Source: Lysinibacillus sphaericus
GTDB taxonomy: Bacteria > Bacillota > Bacilli > Bacillales_A > Planococcaceae
Length of the DNA: 64,000 bases
NCBI RefSeq assembly: GCF_002982115.1
Contig: NZ_CP019980.1
Location: forward strand, 4,596,001-4,660,000
Direction: 5' to 3'
Positions 34,854-44,534 of this stretch are shown here, piece after piece. A model generated the notes under the pieces. The model made no database searches. It was not told where the DNA came from and saw only the letters and a list, made by a program, of their open reading frames with translations. The first letter of the stretch is position 1, and the number at the start of each line of letters is the position of its first letter. The position numbers and the translations under genes were made by a program.

Positions 34854-35149
34854 CCAAACAATTTATGAAGGAAACCTTTCGAGAAGCCACTTTCCTCCTC
34901 GTCATACTGCAAGGTTTTTACAGTTCCTTCAAGTGTCAATAACCCTTTGTCAACATCTAAGTGAACGATATGCAGTTCCTCTCCACGAATCAATAAATGC
35001 CCTTGGGACGTCTTGATAAAAAACTCTTCCTGATCAAAGCGTTCAATTGATTTTACAGAAGTCATGTCCATTCTTTTACGATTACGAATCGTTAAAATAT
35101 GCTCTCCAGATGGAATTGTGTAACGATTACTTTCTTGATGTAGCGTCAT
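34850..35149 (-). CDS. yabP: Sporulation protein YabP
   Basis: 99 aa, YabP/YqfC family: HILTIRNRKRMDMTSVKSIE and FDQEEFFIKTSQGHLLIRGE followed by LHIVHLDVDKGLLTLEGTV. Expressed in the mother cell and required for a proper cortex in B. subtilis. AAAGGAGGAAAAAA precedes the ATG. A sigma-E-like promoter lies upstream. Confidence 0.92.
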   Translation of the reverse strand: MTLHQESNRYTIPSGEHILTIRNRKRMDMTSVKSIERFDQEEFFIKTSQGHLLIRGEELHIVHLDVDKGLLTLEGTVKTLQYDEEESGFSKGFLHKLFG

Positions 35150-35183
35150 TTTTTTCCTCCTTTAGTCGTCCTAGCTTCTGTTC

Positions 35184-35212
35184 ACTTTATGCGGACAACC
35201 TTCAAAGCATGA
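35184..35212 (-). promoter_or_regulatory. Sigma-E-like promoter of yabP-yabQ
   Basis: Minus-strand TCATGCT (35206-35212), 14-bp spacer, CATAAAGT (35184-35191), compared with the sigma-E consensus (ATATT-N14-CATACAnT); 6 of 8 at -10. It starts about 45 nt before yabP, consistent with mother-cell expression of the pair. Confidence 0.5.
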
Positions 35213-35416
35213 CAAACTTTATGGAAGTTGCCTTACTTTTAAGAAGAAAAATTTACAACGTTACCTACTCTGCTATCCATGACACTTTGGCAAATCTGCC
35301 ATTCAAATTGTTGGCAATCCTGCACAACTATATATTATCACTAGCACCTTCTCGTCTTTTTAGCTAGCGTTTTGCCCGCCTACATTAGCGGCAGGTTTCT
35401 ACTAAAGTAATTTTTA

Positions 35417-35707
35417 TTAGTCCTCATCATCAATAAATTCAGGCTCAACCTTTTCAAGACGCTCTTCTTTTAAAATTGTAAACATCTTTGCTGCATCTTC
35501 TTTTTTCACTGTATCACGTAATTCTTCCACACGTGCTGTAACAATTTTTTGACCGAAGCGAATCGCTAATTCATCGCCAGCCTTCACACTGCTACTAGCC
35601 TTCGCTACTTTACCATTAATAGTAATACGACCTTGGTCAGCGACTTCTTTTGCTAACGTACGTCGTTTGATTAATCGTGAAACTTTTAAAAATTTATCTA
35701 ATCGCAT
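35417..35707 (-). CDS. rqcP: RqcP, ribosome quality-control S4-domain protein (YabO)
   Basis: S4 RNA-binding protein that promotes alanine tailing on stalled 50S subunits with RqcH. 96 aa from ATG 35707 (MRLDKFLKVSRLIKRRTLAK), preceded by AGAAGGAG; an upstream frame extension overlaps mazG and is not used. EVADQGRITINGKVAKASSS and VKAGDELAIRFG complete the S4 fold. The C-terminus (KVEPEFIDDED) is slightly longer than in B. subtilis. Confidence 0.93.
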   Translation of the reverse strand: MRLDKFLKVSRLIKRRTLAKEVADQGRITINGKVAKASSSVKAGDELAIRFGQKIVTARVEELRDTVKKEDAAKMFTILKEERLEKVEPEFIDDED

Positions 35708-35711
35708 GTTT

Positions 35712-37175
35712 TTACTCCTTCTCAAGCTGCTTGGCTTCATCCCAAAAAGCATCTAATTGTTCTAGTGTATAATTTGAAAATGGCTGACCGCTCGCCTTTA
35801 CCTTCGCTTCAACATAGCCAAAACGTCGTGCAAATTTCTCATTTGCATGCAACATTGCTTCTTCAGGTGATAGCTTATAAAAGCGCGCTAAGTTTACAAG
35901 TGTAAACAAAACATCGCCAAATTCATCGAGTCGTGTTCCATTAGACCCTTTCGCCACTTCCTGACGAAATTCCTGCCACTCTTCCGCAAACTTATCCCAA
36001 GCACCTTCTACATCTGGCCAATCAAAGCCAACTTTTGCAGCCTTTTTTTGATAATTGTATGCCGTTTGCAACGCGGATGACGGGCGGTATTCTTCTTCTA
36101 GCAGTGGTTTGTCACTAATACCCTTTTCTTCTGCCTTAATCGCTTCCCAATTAGCGACAACACCATCTGCATCCTCCACTGATACATCTCCAAATACATG
36201 AGGATGTCGACGAATCATTTTTTCACTAACGGAAGCCAACACGTCCTCAAGTGTGAAGTAGCCTTGATCTTCTCCTATTTGTGCATGTAAAAATACTTGT
36301 AGTAACACATCTCCAAGTTCTTCGATCATCGCAAAATCATCTTCTGCATCTACAGCGGCCAAATATTCATGTGCTTCTTCTAGTAAATATTTTTTAAGTG
36401 ATTCATGTGTTTGTTTTCGATCCCATGGGCAGCCATTTGGCCCACGTAAAGTGGCAATTATTTGGCGGAATGTTGTCCAATCACGTAAAGCCTCTTCCTG
36501 TGATGTGACTGGAGGTACATAAACCGTTGTTAAATTATTTACTTCGACGCTTTGATCTAGCTCATACAGTGGCACTGTTACAAGCTTTTCTTGTGAGGAA
36601 CCCGCTGCCGTAACAACAGTTACCGGATATTCATCATCATATTTTTCCATTAAAGTCAGCTTTACTTCAGATGCACTAAATGTATCATATACTTGCGCAA
36701 TTAAAATGTGCTGACGCATATTAATGTCATGCATGGAAAAGCTAGTGCCATCGAGTAATTGAAAGCCCTCAATCGGATCGATTTTTAACGCACCAAAAAT
36801 AGGATCTAAGAAGCTTTGTCCGCCTTCAATCACTACCTTCACTTTACCTTCATCCGCAGCTTGAATTAGCAATTGCACTGTTTGCTCTGCCACTAGCGGA
36901 TGGCCTGGCACAGCATACATCACATCTCCAATTTTAGTCGCTTCAATTAATCGTTGTGCAATTTCTTCATACACTGGCTGGAACGTATGATGCTTTTCAT
37001 ATATTGCATCAAAGCTTTCAAATTGTAAGCCTTCGTTAGCTAACTCATCTAATACTGGGTGATCCACCGTCCGAACAAATAACTTTTCGGCTGCCATTAA
37101 TTTTTTATATACGCCCATTTGCAACTGATTGAAATCACCAGCGCCAAGACCAATTATTGTTAATGTATTATTCAT
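35712..37175 (-). CDS. yabN: YabN: tetrapyrrole-methylase-like plus MazG pyrophosphohydrolase
   Basis: 487 aa fusion. Residues 1-225 resemble a SAM-dependent tetrapyrrole methylase (IIGLGAGDFNQLQMGVYKKL, YAVPGHPLVAEQTVQLL). Residues 240-487 carry MazG domains (LRGPNGCPWDRKQTHESLKK, LEEAHEYLAAVDAEDDFAMI, EELGDVLLQVFLHAQI) that hydrolyse nucleoside triphosphates, including damaged ones. It lies between the flippase gene and rqcP as in B. subtilis. Confidence 0.95.
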   Translation of the reverse strand: MNNTLTIIGLGAGDFNQLQMGVYKKLMAAEKLFVRTVDHPVLDELANEGLQFESFDAIYEKHHTFQPVYEEIAQRLIEATKIGDVMYAVPGHPLVAEQTVQLLIQAADEGKVKVVIEGGQSFLDPIFGALKIDPIEGFQLLDGTSFSMHDINMRQHILIAQVYDTFSASEVKLTLMEKYDDEYPVTVVTAAGSSQEKLVTVPLYELDQSVEVNNLTTVYVPPVTSQEEALRDWTTFRQIIATLRGPNGCPWDRKQTHESLKKYLLEEAHEYLAAVDAEDDFAMIEELGDVLLQVFLHAQIGEDQGYFTLEDVLASVSEKMIRRHPHVFGDVSVEDADGVVANWEAIKAEEKGISDKPLLEEEYRPSSALQTAYNYQKKAAKVGFDWPDVEGAWDKFAEEWQEFRQEVAKGSNGTRLDEFGDVLFTLVNLARFYKLSPEEAMLHANEKFARRFGYVEAKVKASGQPFSNYTLEQLDAFWDEAKQLEKE

Positions 37176-37184
37176 TCATTCCAC

Positions 37185-38804
37185 CTACTTCTTTCGATTT
37201 AACCATAGTTGATACACTGCCATTCTTCGACCGAAAGGCAGTAGATACCATTCTTTTTCAGCCAGTACTCGTAGCTTGGCAATGCACGTAATCATAACAA
37301 ATGCACCAATACAAACTGCACTAAAACCAGCAACCACTGCCACTAAACGTTGAGATAATAAACCATCTAATAAAGATGGGGTAATTTGAAGCCAAAGTAT
37401 GACTGCTATTGCCATACATAATGATGCAATGCTAATCTTTTTGTAAAAACTAGCAGGTGCTAATTGCATACCCGTTAATTTTTTTAAGTAAAAAACAAGC
37501 GCTAACGCTGTGAACAACAGACCCACATTATTTGCAATAGCAGCACCTAAAACACCTAATGTCCTAATTGTGAACACATTTAGCAGTACTTTCAACGAAA
37601 AACCTGTCATTAAAAACAGGGCTGGCTTTTTTAATTTCCCAAAACCTTGCAAAATCGCTGTAAATGTCAAAATAATAGACAACGGTACAATTTGGAGTAC
37701 ATATAGCATCAGTACTTCCGATAATGCATCTGTTTTAAACAGCATTGTATTTATATAAGGCATCACTAATATTAACCCTAGTGAAGCAGCCCAGCCAAAT
37801 AATATAGAAGCTCTATATGTCAATTGTATAAATGGCAACGCACTACGTCCATTTTGCTTATTTGACATATGGGCAACGAGCGGAACGATTGCTAGAGATA
37901 ATGAGGCAGCGATGACAACACCAAGTTGCACTAATGGTTGTCCACGATCGTAAATCCCTTTCGTTTCCTTCGCTATCGTATGGTCCATCCCGCTATCTAT
38001 TAATAGCGAATAGATAGTAAAAGAATCGACTAGTTGATAACCAAGCAGTAATAAACTACTCATACTTACACTTAAACTTAGTAGTGTCACTTCTTTTAAC
38101 ACTGGAAAACTGGCTAAGCGTTGTTGCTGTTTTCCTATAAATGAACCAAAGCGTTTTCTAAAGAGATACGCAATTAGTAATAAGCCTACGCCTTCTCCAA
38201 TAACGGTCCCGATAATCGCCATCTGACCAGCACCGTAGAGAGATTTTGACGTCGCCATTATGATAAACGTACCGGTCAAAATAACAGCAACCCTTACCGT
38301 TTGCTCCAAAACTTGTGCATAAGCAATTGGCTCCATGATCCCTCTGGATTGAAAGCCTCCCTTAAAAATAGCAAGTGCAGGCATAACCAATACAATAAAT
38401 GACCCTGTCCGTAATAAAGGAGCAAGATTTGCATCTCCCATCATTTTCGCAATGACGTCCGCACCAGCAAATAATGCAATAAAAAATACCCAGGAGAGTA
38501 TCGTTAAATAACGAAATATAATCCGCATAATGCTTCGTCTTCTCTGTGTACGTTCTTCCACATCGACCACACAATCATTATCGGCTAGCATTTTGGAAAT
38601 TGCTACAGCAAAACCACTCGATGTCCATACTACAAATATGGATATTACAGGATACACTTGTTGGTAAATATAAAATCCTTCGTCACCTACAAGGTTTTGA
38701 AAAGGCACACGATAAATTGCGCTTAAAATCTTCACAATGAGTGCCGCAATGGTTAATAATGCTGCACCCTTCATGTAACTTTTCATACCAAATCGTTCCG
38801 ACAT
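37185..38804 (-). CDS. yabM: SpoVB/MurJ-like polysaccharide flippase (YabM)
   Basis: MOP-superfamily membrane transporter of 539 aa with about 14 helices. GAALLTIAALIVKILSAIYR and FQNLVGDEGFYIYQQVYPVI are typical of the SpoVB/YtgP/MurJ-like group thought to move lipid-linked peptidoglycan precursors. It is the yabM position; a true spoVB lies elsewhere in B. subtilis, so the exact substrate stays open. Confidence 0.9.
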   Translation of the reverse strand: MSERFGMKSYMKGAALLTIAALIVKILSAIYRVPFQNLVGDEGFYIYQQVYPVISIFVVWTSSGFAVAISKMLADNDCVVDVEERTQRRRSIMRIIFRYLTILSWVFFIALFAGADVIAKMMGDANLAPLLRTGSFIVLVMPALAIFKGGFQSRGIMEPIAYAQVLEQTVRVAVILTGTFIIMATSKSLYGAGQMAIIGTVIGEGVGLLLIAYLFRKRFGSFIGKQQQRLASFPVLKEVTLLSLSVSMSSLLLLGYQLVDSFTIYSLLIDSGMDHTIAKETKGIYDRGQPLVQLGVVIAASLSLAIVPLVAHMSNKQNGRSALPFIQLTYRASILFGWAASLGLILVMPYINTMLFKTDALSEVLMLYVLQIVPLSIILTFTAILQGFGKLKKPALFLMTGFSLKVLLNVFTIRTLGVLGAAIANNVGLLFTALALVFYLKKLTGMQLAPASFYKKISIASLCMAIAVILWLQITPSLLDGLLSQRLVAVVAGFSAVCIGAFVMITCIAKLRVLAEKEWYLLPFGRRMAVYQLWLNRKK

Positions 38805-38914
38805 ACATTGTCCTCTTTCCTTCGTTTAACAATGCCAATAGTATAGCATACCTCAAAAGTTTGACGCTCACCTGAACAATCTTTGGTATCAGCAATGCTT
38901 TATGTATACAAAAA

Positions 38915-38954
38915 AAGTTATTGTTCACCCTAAAAAGAGTTATGACAATAACTT
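38915..38954 (-). terminator. spoVT terminator
   Basis: Minus-strand arms aagttattgt / acaataactt followed by a T run (38909-38916). Lies 11 nt after the spoVT stop. Confidence 0.85.
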
Positions 38955-38964
38955 TCGATGTTCA

Positions 38965-39501
38965 TTAATTATTCATTTGTTTTGATAAGAAGTTAGCAGC
39001 TGTTTCCACAACTTTTACTTCTACTTCGCCAACAAAATGTACTTTAGATAAAACAATAATACAACCAATAGGATCCCCGTTCACCATGATTGGTGTTGCA
39101 CAATAGGATTTAACTTGCTCATATTGTCCAGGAACAATTTCAATTGTTGTTTCCATCTTCTCAATTTTTGTTGAACGCTCGTCCATAAAACCTTCCGCAA
39201 AGGATGTAATACGACGATTAATGTATTCCTTCTTACCAATCCCTGCAACAGCGATTACTTCGTCTCGGTCTGTTACAAATGCCGGCGTGCCTAGTGTTTC
39301 ATATAATGTTTCCACATATTCACGGGCGAATTCTCCTAAATCATTAATTGGAGAATATTTTTTCAAAATGATTTCACCTTCACGGTCCGTATAAATTTCT
39401 AACGGGTCACCTTCACGAATACGTAGCGTTCTACGAATTTCCTTTGGTATTACCACACGTCCTAAATCATCTATACGACGAACAATTCCTGTTGCTTTCA
39501 T
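38965..39501 (-). CDS. spoVT: Stage V sporulation protein T, AbrB-type regulator
   Basis: Forespore regulator that modulates sigma-G genes. 178 aa from ATG 39501 (MKATGIVRRIDDLGRVVIPK), the exact length of the B. subtilis protein. The SpoVT-AbrB swapped-hairpin domain is residues 1-50; residues 55-178 are a GAF domain (FVTDRDEVIAVAGIGKKEYI). The ribosome site is weak (GCGAGG). Confidence 0.96.
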   Translation of the reverse strand: MKATGIVRRIDDLGRVVIPKEIRRTLRIREGDPLEIYTDREGEIILKKYSPINDLGEFAREYVETLYETLGTPAFVTDRDEVIAVAGIGKKEYINRRITSFAEGFMDERSTKIEKMETTIEIVPGQYEQVKSYCATPIMVNGDPIGCIIVLSKVHFVGEVEVKVVETAANFLSKQMNN

Positions 39502-39547
39502 GCTAAACTGCCTCGCTTTCGTATTCATTAAAATTTTTCTTCAACAA

Positions 39548-39577
39548 TAGTATGGTTTTTCTTGAGACAATCTATGC
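39548..39577 (-). promoter_or_regulatory. Sigma-G promoter of spoVT
   Basis: GCATA (39573-39577), 18-bp spacer, CATACTA (39548-39554) on the minus strand, an exact match to the consensus GHATR-N18-CATWMTA. Transcription would begin about 40 nt before the start codon. Confidence 0.85.
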
Positions 39578-39648
39578 AAAAAATGAACGAAAAGGATTAT
39601 GAATCCAACATTAATTTTTTTTAATAAAAATTTGTCTTTTCATACAAT

Positions 39649-39690
39649 AAGGCTGAACTTGCCAATTTGTCAACAAGTTCAGCCTTTTTT
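39649..39690 (-). terminator. mfd 3' hairpin
   Basis: A 12-13 bp stem aaggctgaacttg / caagttcagcctt directly after the mfd stop. The T tract is strong on the plus strand and short on the minus strand. Confidence 0.7.
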
Positions 39691-42600
39691 CACATATTTT
39701 TTTTGGAATTTGCAATAATCTGCATTATTTCTTCTAATATATCAAAATGATGGTATTTTATGCATTTACGCTCATCAATTGTCAATATCAATTGCATACT
39801 ATCCATACCGAAGCCAACAGCTCGCTCAAACTTCATCGTCTCGCTTACAATTTTACTTCCATCCACCTTGGCTGAACCTTCCTCAGATAGCAAAATGGAG
39901 ATGACCTTTTGCTTTTCCTTAATAGAAGAAACGCCCATTTCTAATCCCCAAATCTTCATGCGTGCAATACGCAGCAATCGTTCTGTTTCAATTGGTAAAT
40001 CACCAAAACGGTCTTGTAATTCTTCCATAATTTCTTCGTATTCATCCACTTGGTCCATCGCTTTAATGCGCTTATACATCTGAATTTTTTGATAGCCGTC
40101 TGGTATATACGCATCAGGAATATAAGCATCCACGTTGAGTAAAATTTCTATCTCTGGTTTCTCTTCTTTTTTCACGCCAGTTTGTCGCTCTGCAATGGCC
40201 TCTTCTAGCATTTGGGAGTACAAGTCAAAACCAACTGAATCAATAAAGCCATGTTGTTGCGCACCTAATAAATTGCCAGCCCCTCGAATGGATAAATCAC
40301 GCATAGCAATTTTAAATCCAGATCCGAGCTCTGTGAACTCTTTTATCGCTTGTAATCGTTGCTCAGCTACATCCGTAAGTACTTTGTCACGTTGATACAT
40401 AAAGTAAGCGTATGCCACTCGATTTGAGCGACCTACACGGCCACGTAATTGGTAAAGCTGTGCTAAGCCCATGCGATCTGCATCATGGACAATCAGTGTG
40501 TTTACATTCGGAATATCAACACCTGTTTCGATAATTGTAGTCGTTACTAAAACATCATAATCCCCTTCAATAAAGGCTAAAATCACAGATTCCAATTGCG
40601 ATTCCGTCATTTTGCCATGAGCATAGCCGATACGCGCTTCCGGGACAAGCATTTGAATCTCCTCAACTTTACGTGCCATATCCTCAACTCGATTGTATAA
40701 GTAAAATACTTGACCACCACGCGCCATTTCTCGCTCAATGGCTTCGCGCACAAGTGCCCCACTATGCTCCATAACATAGGTTTGTACTGGGAATCGATTG
40801 GCAGGAGGTGTCTCAATAACCGATAAATCACGAACACCTACCATAGACATATGCAACGTTCTCGGAATAGGCGTTGCGGTTAATGTTAAAACGTCCACAT
40901 TCGTTTTTAATTGTTTTATTTTTTCCTTATGGGTAACACCAAAACGCTGTTCTTCATCTACAATTAATAGGCCAAGATCTTGGAACGTTAAATCTTTAGA
41001 TAAGATTCTATGAGTCCCTATTACAATATCTACTTGCCCTTCTTTTAATCCTTTTAAAGTCGCTACTTGCTCTTTTTTCGTACGGAAACGAGATAATAAG
41101 CCGACATTGATAGCAAAATCCTGAAATCTATCACGGATTGTCTCGTAGTGTTGTTGCGCTAAAATCGTCGTAGGCACTAAAAAGGCAACTTGTTTACCGT
41201 CCTGAATGGCTTTAAAAGCTGCACGAATGGCTACTTCGGTTTTACCATAACCTACGTCACCACATACAAGGCGGTCCATCGGTCGTTCACGTTCCATATC
41301 ACGTTTCACTTCCACTATGGAACGAAGCTGATCCTCAGTTTCTTCATAAGGGAACGATGCCTCAAAATTACGTTGATCGTCATTATCCGGTGCGAAAGCA
41401 TGCCCTTTTTCTGCTTCTCGCTTGGCGTATAGCTTTATTAAATCATCTGCAATATCTTGTACGGCAGAGGAAACCTTTGCTTTCGCTTTTTTCCACTCTG
41501 CTCCACCTAATTTATGTAGCTTCGGTTCGCGGTCTTCAGATGCCACATATTTTTGGATTAAATCTATTTGCTCCACAGGTACATATAATTTATCGTCTGC
41601 ACGATAGCGTATATGCAAGTAATCCTTATGTGTGCCATTAACTACTAGCGTTTCTACACCAATGTATTTCCCAATCCCATGATGCACATGCACGACAAAG
41701 TCGCCAGCTTTAATTTCTGTATAGCTTTTAATACGCTCTGCATTTGTCATCTTTTGAGGGCGTGATTTTTTCTTTGCTTGTTGTTTAAATAATTCATCCT
41801 CTGTCACAATTGCCAAACGTTGCAATGGTAGTTCAAAACCACTCGATAATCCGCCTTCTACAATGTACAAACCTGGTTCATTAGGCTCTCCAATTGTTGC
41901 ATGAATATCATATTCCTCAAGCATTTCCTGTACACGTTTCACACGGTTTTTATCTCTAGCAACGATTAGAACGGTAAATTTCCCAAGCTGCCATCGTTCA
42001 ACTTCACTTTGTAATAATGCCATTTGTCCGTGGAACTGTTGCATCGGTTTACATGAAAAATTAGTCGTTTTAGAAAAGGTAATACCCGCAAACGTACGAG
42101 AAAATAGCGAGAAATAAAGCTTCTGCTGCGACAGCATCGCCAGTATTTCCTTTAAAGAAAAGGCTGGTTTCACATCATGTACCATTTTCCCTTCTTCAAT
42201 TAACGATAAAAACCATTCTTCCTCTTCACGTTCCCAGGCATCCATTACCTCCTGAATACGACCTAGCTCATCAAATAATACAATGCCATTTTGTGCAAAA
42301 TAGTCGCCTAAATAAGCTGTTTTATCATATAGCAACGAGCCATATTTATTTACAAAGTCAGGTAAGTTCCCTTGTTGCAACAATTCAATATCATACTGAA
42401 TATGTTGATACAGCAGCTCTTTTGTCTCCTGCTTCTTAACTTTTTTCAAGCTTGTCGCTAGCGCACTCTCTAATCGACCTGCTAAAGCAATTCGCTCTTC
42501 CATTGTCAAAATTACTTCTGATGCTGGTAAAATACGCACTTCTCGCAATTTATCAATCGAACGCTGGTCATCCGCAGAAAATGTACGAATGGAGTCCACT

Positions 42601-43202
42601 TCTGTATCAAATAGCTCAATTCGAATCGGCGCCTCTAAATAGGGCGGATAAATATCCAAAATCCCTCCACGCAACGCAAACTCCCCAGGTGTCGTTACCA
42701 TTGAATTACGAACATAGCCCATAGCTACGAGCGTCTGTAACCATTCCTCAATTTGTACTTCGTCTCCGACTGCTGTCTGTAAAAAATAATGAATCCACTG
42801 CTCTTTTGGCGGCATCATTTTTCTTAAACCAGCAATTGGGATAATATAAACAGCTTTTTCACCTCTCGCAAGGCAATCAAGCGTCGCAATACGCTCTGCT
42901 CGAAGCTCTGGCGAGGCAACTGCTAAGTCAGCAGCAATAAATTCATCGGCTGGGTAATAGTGAACATGTTCCTCTCCTAATAACCCAACAAGCTCATCCG
43001 CCATCTTTTGCGCCTGCAATAAATTGGGTGACACAATATAGATGGGTTTTTGCACATGTTCAAATAACGCATCAACCATAACTGGTCGTGCGCTTCCTGT
43101 TAAACCTGTAATAAGCTGTGATGCTGTATTGCCGCTCTGAATCTCCTGTAAAAATGATGTGATATGTTTGTCCTGCGACACAAGCTGTCGTAAAACTTCC
43201 AC
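39690..43202 (-). CDS. mfd: Transcription-repair coupling factor Mfd
   Basis: Translocase that removes stalled RNA polymerase and recruits UvrA. 1170 aa from GTG 43202, with AAAGGAGC upstream; a TTG two codons earlier is alternative. Order: UvrB-like N-terminal domains, RNAP-interacting domain near 480-560 (GDFVVHVHHGIGKYIGVETL), SF2 helicase with GDVGYGKTEVAIRAA (Walker A), DEEQRFG (DEAD-box-type motif), TATPIPRTLHMS, LRGRVGRSNR, and the TRCF C-terminal domain. Confidence 0.97.
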   Translation of the reverse strand: MEVLRQLVSQDKHITSFLQEIQSGNTASQLITGLTGSARPVMVDALFEHVQKPIYIVSPNLLQAQKMADELVGLLGEEHVHYYPADEFIAADLAVASPELRAERIATLDCLARGEKAVYIIPIAGLRKMMPPKEQWIHYFLQTAVGDEVQIEEWLQTLVAMGYVRNSMVTTPGEFALRGGILDIYPPYLEAPIRIELFDTEVDSIRTFSADDQRSIDKLREVRILPASEVILTMEERIALAGRLESALATSLKKVKKQETKELLYQHIQYDIELLQQGNLPDFVNKYGSLLYDKTAYLGDYFAQNGIVLFDELGRIQEVMDAWEREEEEWFLSLIEEGKMVHDVKPAFSLKEILAMLSQQKLYFSLFSRTFAGITFSKTTNFSCKPMQQFHGQMALLQSEVERWQLGKFTVLIVARDKNRVKRVQEMLEEYDIHATIGEPNEPGLYIVEGGLSSGFELPLQRLAIVTEDELFKQQAKKKSRPQKMTNAERIKSYTEIKAGDFVVHVHHGIGKYIGVETLVVNGTHKDYLHIRYRADDKLYVPVEQIDLIQKYVASEDREPKLHKLGGAEWKKAKAKVSSAVQDIADDLIKLYAKREAEKGHAFAPDNDDQRNFEASFPYEETEDQLRSIVEVKRDMERERPMDRLVCGDVGYGKTEVAIRAAFKAIQDGKQVAFLVPTTILAQQHYETIRDRFQDFAINVGLLSRFRTKKEQVATLKGLKEGQVDIVIGTHRILSKDLTFQDLGLLIVDEEQRFGVTHKEKIKQLKTNVDVLTLTATPIPRTLHMSMVGVRDLSVIETPPANRFPVQTYVMEHSGALVREAIEREMARGGQVFYLYNRVEDMARKVEEIQMLVPEARIGYAHGKMTESQLESVILAFIEGDYDVLVTTTIIETGVDIPNVNTLIVHDADRMGLAQLYQLRGRVGRSNRVAYAYFMYQRDKVLTDVAEQRLQAIKEFTELGSGFKIAMRDLSIRGAGNLLGAQQHGFIDSVGFDLYSQMLEEAIAERQTGVKKEEKPEIEILLNVDAYIPDAYIPDGYQKIQMYKRIKAMDQVDEYEEIMEELQDRFGDLPIETERLLRIARMKIWGLEMGVSSIKEKQKVISILLSEEGSAKVDGSKIVSETMKFERAVGFGMDSMQLILTIDERKCIKYHHFDILEEIMQIIANSKKNM

Positions 43203-43431
43203 AGTCAAAAGCTCCTTTCAGTGCGAAAATTCTAATTATTCAATGTGTTTTATACTATTAATCTAGTACACTATTACACATTCCCATTGTCTAATTATCA
43301 TGTTCACCTTTGTGTAATTGTCCTAGTTAGTTCACTTTTAGTTTAAAAAGATGATTCTCTATCTGTATCGATTTTTTTCATATTATTAAAAGCAGTGTAA
43401 CCATGTGCTTCAAAAAATAAAAACGGAAAAA

Positions 43432-43461
43432 GCTTTGGACGCACACATTGTGCGCCAAAGC
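43432..43461 (-). terminator. fin terminator
   Basis: Stem gctttgg-cgcaca / tgtgcg-ccaaagc on the minus strand with TTTTTCCGTTTTTATTTTTTG after it. 10 nt after the fin stop. The remaining stretch to mfd (43203-43430) must hold the mfd promoter, but no consensus pair is obvious. Confidence 0.9.
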
Positions 43462-43471
43462 ATCCTTCCAA

Positions 43472-43699
43472 TTATTGAATCCATTTATTGAGTGCGTGAT
43501 AATCTGGATATTGTCTAAGCGAATCCTCACATTGCTCACAAATGCAGTGGACGGTTGTTTCACCATGTTGATTCTTTTCAACATAATCGTCTGCCTCACC
43601 TAACTCAAAAATATGCAACTTTCGAATTGTATCATCTGCATCAAATGGTAGTGTTCCTATTTCTACTTCACAATGCCTACACCGGTAGCGAATTGCCAT
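43472..43699 (-). CDS. fin: Anti-sigma-F factor Fin
   Basis: Small zinc-ribbon protein of 75 aa that displaces sigma-F from RNA polymerase to allow the switch to sigma-G. CRHC (residues 7-10 region) and CICEQC form the two zinc knuckles; length and position between pth and mfd match B. subtilis yabK. ATG 43699 (MAIRYRCRHCEVEIG) is chosen over the preceding TTG because of GGAGG spacing. Confidence 0.92.
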   Translation of the reverse strand: MAIRYRCRHCEVEIGTLPFDADDTIRKLHIFELGEADDYVEKNQHGETTVHCICEQCEDSLRQYPDYHALNKWIQ

Positions 43700-43759
43700 C
43701 TCCAAATCATCCTCCTTTAAGCAACTTACTACTTAAAGTATAGACATTTAGGAAAAAGA

Positions 43760-44323
43760 TTATGCACCGTTAAATTGGTTCATCACATCAAGAAATGGTT
43801 TTGAAAGAGACGCTTCTATTGCATGAACACTATTATCAATAGCATCAGCCATAATAATATTCTCTTCTTTAGAAAACTTAGATAGCACATAATCCGCTAC
43901 CTTCATGCCTGCTGGTGGGCGACTCACACCAATACGAATTCGGTTAAATTCCTGTGTTCCTAAATGCTGAATTAGCGATTTAATACCATTATGCCCGCCC
44001 GCACTGCCTTTTTGACGCAAACGCAATTTGCCTGTTTCTAAATCTAAATCATCATAAATAACGATTAGATCCTTCACATCTATATCAAAATAGTCCATGA
44101 GAGGTCTAACACATTCCCCTGATAAATTCATATATGTTAAAGGCTTAACAAGTAGAACCTTTCCTTCAGGACGATGTACAGTAGCATACATGCCATTAAA
44201 TTTCGAATTCGTTAATGGTGCATCCCACTTTTTCGCTAATGCATCTATGACATCAAAGCCAATATTATGTCTTGTATGCTCATAAGGTTTACCTGGATTT
44301 CCTAAACCAACGATAATTTTCAT
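43760..44323 (-). CDS. pth: Peptidyl-tRNA hydrolase
   Basis: Recycles peptidyl-tRNA (spoVC). 187 aa: [20 protein letters not shown] with catalytic His20, [32 protein letters not shown] with catalytic Asp, and [20 protein letters not shown]. Complete and standard. Confidence 0.97.
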   Translation of the reverse strand: MKIIVGLGNPGKPYEHTRHNIGFDVIDALAKKWDAPLTNSKFNGMYATVHRPEGKVLLVKPLTYMNLSGECVRPLMDYFDIDVKDLIVIYDDLDLETGKLRLRQKGSAGGHNGIKSLIQHLGTQEFNRIRIGVSRPPAGMKVADYVLSKFSKEENIIMADAIDNSVHAIEASLSKPFLDVMNQFNGA

Positions 44324-44464
44324 AAGTACCTCACTTCTTTCAATCTAATAGTCATTATTTTACCATACTGCGCTCTAAGAAAGCATTTCGTTCATACCAC
44401 TTCTGAACAATTATCCATATGCTAAAAATCCATTCACCATTAATATCATTATCGCTTTTTCAAT

Positions 44465-44510
44465 AAAAAAAAGACTATCAAGTCCGTCTTTTACGACTTC
44501 CTCGATAGCC
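44465..44510 (-). terminator. ctc terminator
   Basis: Minus-strand arms ggctatc / gatagtc with an inner aagtcg stem and eight Ts after it. About 25 nt after the ctc stop, separating it from pth. Confidence 0.85.
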
Positions 44511-44534
44511 TTCCCTACTAACGTCTATTTAACC

